Assembly (NCBI GenBank): GCA_029257755.1 | Contig: JARIAP010000136.1 | Span: 1 to 20,997, forward strand | Source: Helicobacter sp. | GTDB lineage: Bacteria; Campylobacterota; Campylobacteria; Campylobacterales; Helicobacteraceae | Length of the DNA stretch: 20,997 bases | Direction of reading: 5' to 3' | Shown here: positions 17,100-20,997 of the stretch, piece after piece | Position numbering within the stretch: position 1 is the stretch's first letter | How the letters are laid out: each line of letters begins with the position of its first letter | The notes under the pieces: model-generated | The model's database searches: none | Seen by the model: the letters and a program-made list of their open reading frames with translations, nothing else | What the model was told of the DNA's origin: nothing | Translations under genes and position numbers: made by a program

Positions 17100-20000
17100 G
17101 TGTTAGCATTTTTAAAAAAAACAATAAACTTTTTTAAAAATAAGATAGTCCTTTATATAATGCTTTTTGTGTTGTTGTTTGTCTTTAGTGTATGTTTTTA
17201 TCTTTATGCACCACTTATTGCTTTTGATGATATACATATCTTTGGCAATATATTTGTTCGTATAGGATTTATTTGTTTGATATGGCTTATTATATTTTTT
17301 TATTTTTTGCTAAAACCTATATTAGCATTTATACAATACTTTAAAAGTGAAAAGAGACAGATTTCAAAAGATTTAAAAAAAGAAGTTACCAATATTTTAC
17401 AAAGAGCTAAAAGAAATTACTTACTCGCTATAAATGATGCAAAAAGCACTTGGAAAAAAGATTTAAAACTTAAAGATACGCCCTTAATAATTATTATTGG
17501 TAATGAAGGAGCTGGAAAAAGCTCACTTATAAATTATTCTAATATAGAATACCCAATAAGTGATAGTCTGCAATCTTACAAAAAGATGCATAAATCTACT
17601 AATAATTTTGGACTTTATATTTCTAAAAATGGTGCATTGCTTGATACAGAAGGCAATTATTTTTCGCAAGAGTCTTTTTTTAATCCAGATAATACAGATG
17701 AGATTCCAGAAGACAACCTTGATAAAAATAAAGATTTTTTATTGAAAAAGAATGTATGGAACAATTTTTTATCTTTTTTAAATACAAGAGTTTTTCATAG
17801 TAAGCTTAATGGTGTTATTGTTGTAATTGATGTGCAATCTTTTCTTGCAAATCCAAAAGAATATAGCAATGATATTATACTTTATCTTGTTAAAAGAGTT
17901 AATGAATGTGAAAAAAAAATAAATATTAAGTTACCTATTTATATTGTATTTAGTAAGATTGATTTATTAGAGGGTATGAGTGAGTATTGGAATATTTTTA
18001 ATCAAAGAGTTGCCAATAAAATATTAGGGCTTACCTTATGTGCAGATATACATAAAAAAGATTTAGAATCTAGCTTTCAAGAACTTAGTAAGTCCTTATT
18101 ATATACTTTCATGAAAAGCAATCAATCTTTGCACTCTATAGATGATAAAAATACAGCATTTTTATTTTTAAAACAATTAGATTATTTATTTGCCCTAATA
18201 ATTGAATTTATATTACAAGCATATACACAAAATAAACTTAAAAATAAATCATATATTAGAGGAGTATATTTTACTTCAGCTTATCAAGAAAATGTTCCAA
18301 GAAATTATCTTGTTGATGCAATTTGTGAAAAATATGATATTAAAAAACCACCTGCAAAATCTGCTACAAAGCATAACAAGCAAAGCTATTTCGTGCAATC
18401 TCTTTTAGAACATATTATTTTGCAAGATTCACATTTAAGTGGCATTATCACAAAAAATGTAGCATTAAAACTAGGGACTATTGTTTTAGGAGCATGTTTG
18501 TTGTCTTATAGCATAAGTGCTTATTTCATTAAGAAATCAAATAAGGAATTAGCACAAAACAATACATATCTTCGCAATATTACAATGCTTTTAGAACAAG
18601 CAACATCATATGAAAATATGAGTTTGCAAGAAAAGACAAATCTTATGCTAAATCTAAAAGCAATACTTAAAAATTATCCACATTTATTTGATGCTTATAC
18701 TATCATGCAATATCCACTATTAGATATATCTTATAAAGGATTTTTACCTGCTAAAGAATTATATTATACTATAAATAAAGATGTAATTATACATACTCTT
18801 ATAAGAGAAATGGAACAAATTTTAAATACAAACAATAAACCACAAATACTTACTGAAACACTTTATATGTATATGGCATTATTTGATGAAAAATATAGCA
18901 ATAAGGCACTATTAGAACATTGGATTAACAATAACTGGCAATATTTTGTTAAATATAAGATTCCAAAGGATGATTTCATCAAAGGATTAGAAGATTTAAA
19001 TCAAATTGATCTTGCAAATACATACAAAATTGATTCCAATAAGCTTAATAATATTCGTAAAAAAATTATTCAAATTCCTAAACAACAAAGAATTTATGCT
19101 CTTGTTGTATTTAACAATAGCCTTAAACAACAAAAATTTTACAATATTAAAGATAAAGTTGGAAGTGCATTTAACATAATATTTGAAAATGCCCAACAAT
19201 TTGCTTATATTGATAAACATTATACGAAAGAGGGGATAATAGAGTTTTTAAGTAGTCTTGAAGAAAATATACAAAATGCCCTTGATATAGATACATGGGA
19301 TTTAGGACAAACACTAGATTCAAATGATGCAAAAACATTATATATGGATATTCTTAATATATATTTAGAACAATATCAAAAACAATGGCAAGATATACTA
19401 TTAGCAATCATGCCTAAACAACATACAAATAAAAATGATATGCTCAATCAATTAAAGATTTTATCTAATGCAGTAAATCCATTCAATACACTCATTAAAA
19501 TAATAGGTGATAATACCCACCTAAATGATGCAGTATTGCTTAATTATGCTTATAGCTTAGGATTACCAAGTAGTAACATAAAAGCTAAATTTAATAGCAT
19601 TAGCAACAACTTTAAACCATATTATGATTTTATTAACAAAGAAAGTTTTTTAGAATCTGCATTAAGCTCCTTAAACAAACAAGATGACAAAGAATCTAAT
19701 ATAAATGATATAAAAGAAATATTAGCTACAGATATACAAAATATTTATACTAAAATAAGTGATTTTACACAAGATAACACAAAAGATATTAAAACAAAAA
19801 TTACATATATTTTAGAGGGAAGCAATGAAGAAAATGATCCATTTAAAAAAATCAAAATGGATATTAAGGAATTACCACCATATTTATCTCGTTACTATGA
19901 AAAGCTATCACAACTTTCTTTTAATATTGTAGAAAGCAATTTAAAAATACTTTTAAATAATGCATGGAAACATGAAATTTATAATATGTTTATAGATGAA

Positions 20001-20636
20001 ATCACCCCATTTTATCCTTTTAATGCATATTCACAAGAATCTCTTTCTATAGAATCATTTAAAAACTTTTTTGGTAATCAAGGTGTTTTACAAACATTTT
20101 ATAAACAATATTTAAGTAAATTATTACTTAAAAGAGGTAATACATATTATCATAATCCAAAGTATAAATATAAATTTATGTTAGACCAAGAATTTATATC
20201 TTTTTTAAACAGAAATATTGCTATAAGGGCTATGTTTGATAGCAATAATAATCTTAGTCTTAATTTTTTTATAAATTGCATTGATTTATCACCTGATTTT
20301 AGTTCAATTGATATAACCTATAATGATAAATCATTACATTATGACCATACATTAAATCAAAAGATTCAAATTATTACTGAACAATTTAACAATTCAACAG
20401 AATTTAGTTTCATAGCAAATGACTATAACCAAAATCCTAAATATTATAAAATATACAAGGGAGAATGGGCTTATATAAGATTTTTAAAAGATGTTTCTAG
20501 GGCATCTTTTAATACACTTTATTTTGAAGGAAATAAGAAGTTATATTTTGATTTCTCTATTAGCCCAAACCAACAAACATTATTTTCTATATTAAATCTT
20601 TTGTCTAATTTTAAATTACCACAAAACATAATGTAG
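17100..20636 (+). CDS. tssM: TssM (IcmF), T6SS inner-membrane ATPase-like scaffold
   Basis: TssM spans the envelope from TssL to TssJ. It starts at a GTG (17100) with AGGAGG 5 bases upstream; that site overlaps the tssL TAG. Two membrane segments lie at about 16-40 and 54-78 and a third at 455-477. Between them is the cytoplasmic GTPase-like domain: Walker A GNEGAGKS (134-141), GALLDTEGNY (178-187), VVIDV (241-245), FSKIDLLEG (284-292) and RGVYFTSAYQE (387-397). The long periplasmic part (480-1178) includes the IcmF-type C-terminus (KDVSRASFNTLYFEGN region). The length (1178) is normal. The intact Walker A suggests nucleotide binding. No lesion is seen in 3.5 kb, in contrast to the cargo region. 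Confidence 0.97.
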   Translation: MLAFLKKTINFFKNKIVLYIMLFVLLFVFSVCFYLYAPLIAFDDIHIFGNIFVRIGFICLIWLIIFFYFLLKPILAFIQYFKSEKRQISKDLKKEVTNILQRAKRNYLLAINDAKSTWKKDLKLKDTPLIIIIGNEGAGKSSLINYSNIEYPISDSLQSYKKMHKSTNNFGLYISKNGALLDTEGNYFSQESFFNPDNTDEIPEDNLDKNKDFLLKKNVWNNFLSFLNTRVFHSKLNGVIVVIDVQSFLANPKEYSNDIILYLVKRVNECEKKINIKLPIYIVFSKIDLLEGMSEYWNIFNQRVANKILGLTLCADIHKKDLESSFQELSKSLLYTFMKSNQSLHSIDDKNTAFLFLKQLDYLFALIIEFILQAYTQNKLKNKSYIRGVYFTSAYQENVPRNYLVDAICEKYDIKKPPAKSATKHNKQSYFVQSLLEHIILQDSHLSGIITKNVALKLGTIVLGACLLSYSISAYFIKKSNKELAQNNTYLRNITMLLEQATSYENMSLQEKTNLMLNLKAILKNYPHLFDAYTIMQYPLLDISYKGFLPAKELYYTINKDVIIHTLIREMEQILNTNNKPQILTETLYMYMALFDEKYSNKALLEHWINNNWQYFVKYKIPKDDFIKGLEDLNQIDLANTYKIDSNKLNNIRKKIIQIPKQQRIYALVVFNNSLKQQKFYNIKDKVGSAFNIIFENAQQFAYIDKHYTKEGIIEFLSSLEENIQNALDIDTWDLGQTLDSNDAKTLYMDILNIYLEQYQKQWQDILLAIMPKQHTNKNDMLNQLKILSNAVNPFNTLIKIIGDNTHLNDAVLLNYAYSLGLPSSNIKAKFNSISNNFKPYYDFINKESFLESALSSLNKQDDKESNINDIKEILATDIQNIYTKISDFTQDNTKDIKTKITYILEGSNEENDPFKKIKMDIKELPPYLSRYYEKLSQLSFNIVESNLKILLNNAWKHEIYNMFIDEITPFYPFNAYSQESLSIESFKNFFGNQGVLQTFYKQYLSKLLLKRGNTYYHNPKYKYKFMLDQEFISFLNRNIAIRAMFDSNNNLSLNFFINCIDLSPDFSSIDITYNDKSLHYDHTLNQKIQIITEQFNNSTEFSFIANDYNQNPKYYKIYKGEWAYIRFLKDVSRASFNTLYFEGNKKLYFDFSISPNQQTLFSILNLLSNFKLPQNIM

Positions 20637-20657
20637 ATATTATTAAAAGGAGTATAT

Positions 20658-20997
20658 ATGGAACAAATTGCAATTACCGCACAACATATTGATGATATAC
20701 ATTCACCATTGCAGTATTGTGTATTTGATGAAAATGGTGGCACAATAGGGAGAGATAATACCAATAGCTTTTGCTTACAAGATGATACAATAAATGATAG
20801 GCATATAAATATTCAATACGAAGAAGGCTATTTTACTATTGCTAGTATTAATGATAGTGAAATATTTTATAATAACTCATTTTCTAAATTACATTCTGGT
20901 TATGAAACAACAATAGAATTAGGTGATACATTTAGGGCTGGAAACTATCAATTTAGCATTATAGATATAAAAGATATAAAAGAAGATTTCATAGATA
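20658..20997 (+). CDS. FHA-domain T6SS-associated protein (TagH/Fha-like), N-terminal part
   Basis: The gene runs off the right edge; 113 codons are visible from an ATG at 20658 with AAGGAG 5 bases upstream, 21 bases after tssM. The protein begins with an FHA domain: GGTIGRDNTNSFCLQDDTI (27-45), NDRHINIQYEEGYFTI (46-61), then LHSGYETTIELGDTFRAGNYQF (78-99). FHA proteins in T6SS clusters bind phosphothreonine and link assembly to kinase/phosphatase control. Here the SR-x-H motif that contacts phosphate reads N-D-R-H, so phospho-binding may be weak or altered. Whether a kinase gene follows lies outside the window. Confidence 0.88.
   Translation, partial: MEQIAITAQHIDDIHSPLQYCVFDENGGTIGRDNTNSFCLQDDTINDRHINIQYEEGYFTIASINDSEIFYNNSFSKLHSGYETTIELGDTFRAGNYQFSIIDIKDIKEDFID

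Noticed and set aside
18996..19220. Minus-strand frame inside tssM
   Set aside because: It is the antisense of a well supported gene.
20519..20764. Minus-strand frame across the tssM end and FHA start
   Set aside because: It overlaps two supported plus-strand genes and has no supporting signal.
1..20997. tRNA, rRNA or CRISPR features
   Set aside because: No cloverleaf, rRNA-like sequence or regularly spaced direct repeats were seen on either strand.

Overview
The window is strongly AT-rich, with Helicobacter-like codon use and compact operons. It carries most of a type VI secretion system (T6SS) from an enterohepatic-type Helicobacter or a close campylobacterotal relative. The order tssB-C-E-F-G-hcp, divergent from tssJ-K-L-M-FHA, resembles the T6SS clusters known from Campylobacter jejuni and Helicobacter hepaticus. 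The species is inferred from composition and gene order only.

Layout: 1-189 is the 5' part of a minus-strand CoA-binding housekeeping gene. 190-2877 has no intact gene. It holds the wreck of a second T6SS cargo module on the minus strand: the C-terminal tail of a second VgrG (1965-2072), a heavily decayed effector-like reading (about 751-1955) and a short broken reading (417-767). 2878-3594 is an intact gene of unknown function and the best immunity candidate. 3604-5542 is a broken effector with an N-terminal Tlde1/DUF2778-like (L,D-transpeptidase-fold) domain and a C-terminal M23 peptidase domain. 5595-8477 is a large Asn-rich vgrG interrupted by two frameshifts. 8478-8643 is an intergenic region with a perfect 23-bp inverted repeat. 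Then come hcp (8644-9153), tssG, tssF, tssE, tssC and tssB, all on the minus strand. 14274-14408 is a shared divergent promoter region. tssJ, tssK, tssL, tssM and the start of an FHA-domain gene follow on the plus strand to the right edge.

How the genes fit together: TssJ-L-M form the envelope complex, TssE-F-G-K with VgrG the baseplate, Hcp the inner tube and TssB-C the contractile sheath. The FHA protein probably links assembly to a phosphorylation signal. The effector and immunity genes behind vgrG are the cargo. No ClpV (TssH), TssA or PAAR gene lies in the window.

The main biological message is contrast. Every structural gene from hcp to tssM reads through cleanly, while the spike and cargo end (vgrG, effector, second module) is full of stops, frameshifts and truncations. 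This is either real cargo-module turnover or, for the two single-base vgrG shifts, possibly assembly error or phase variation.
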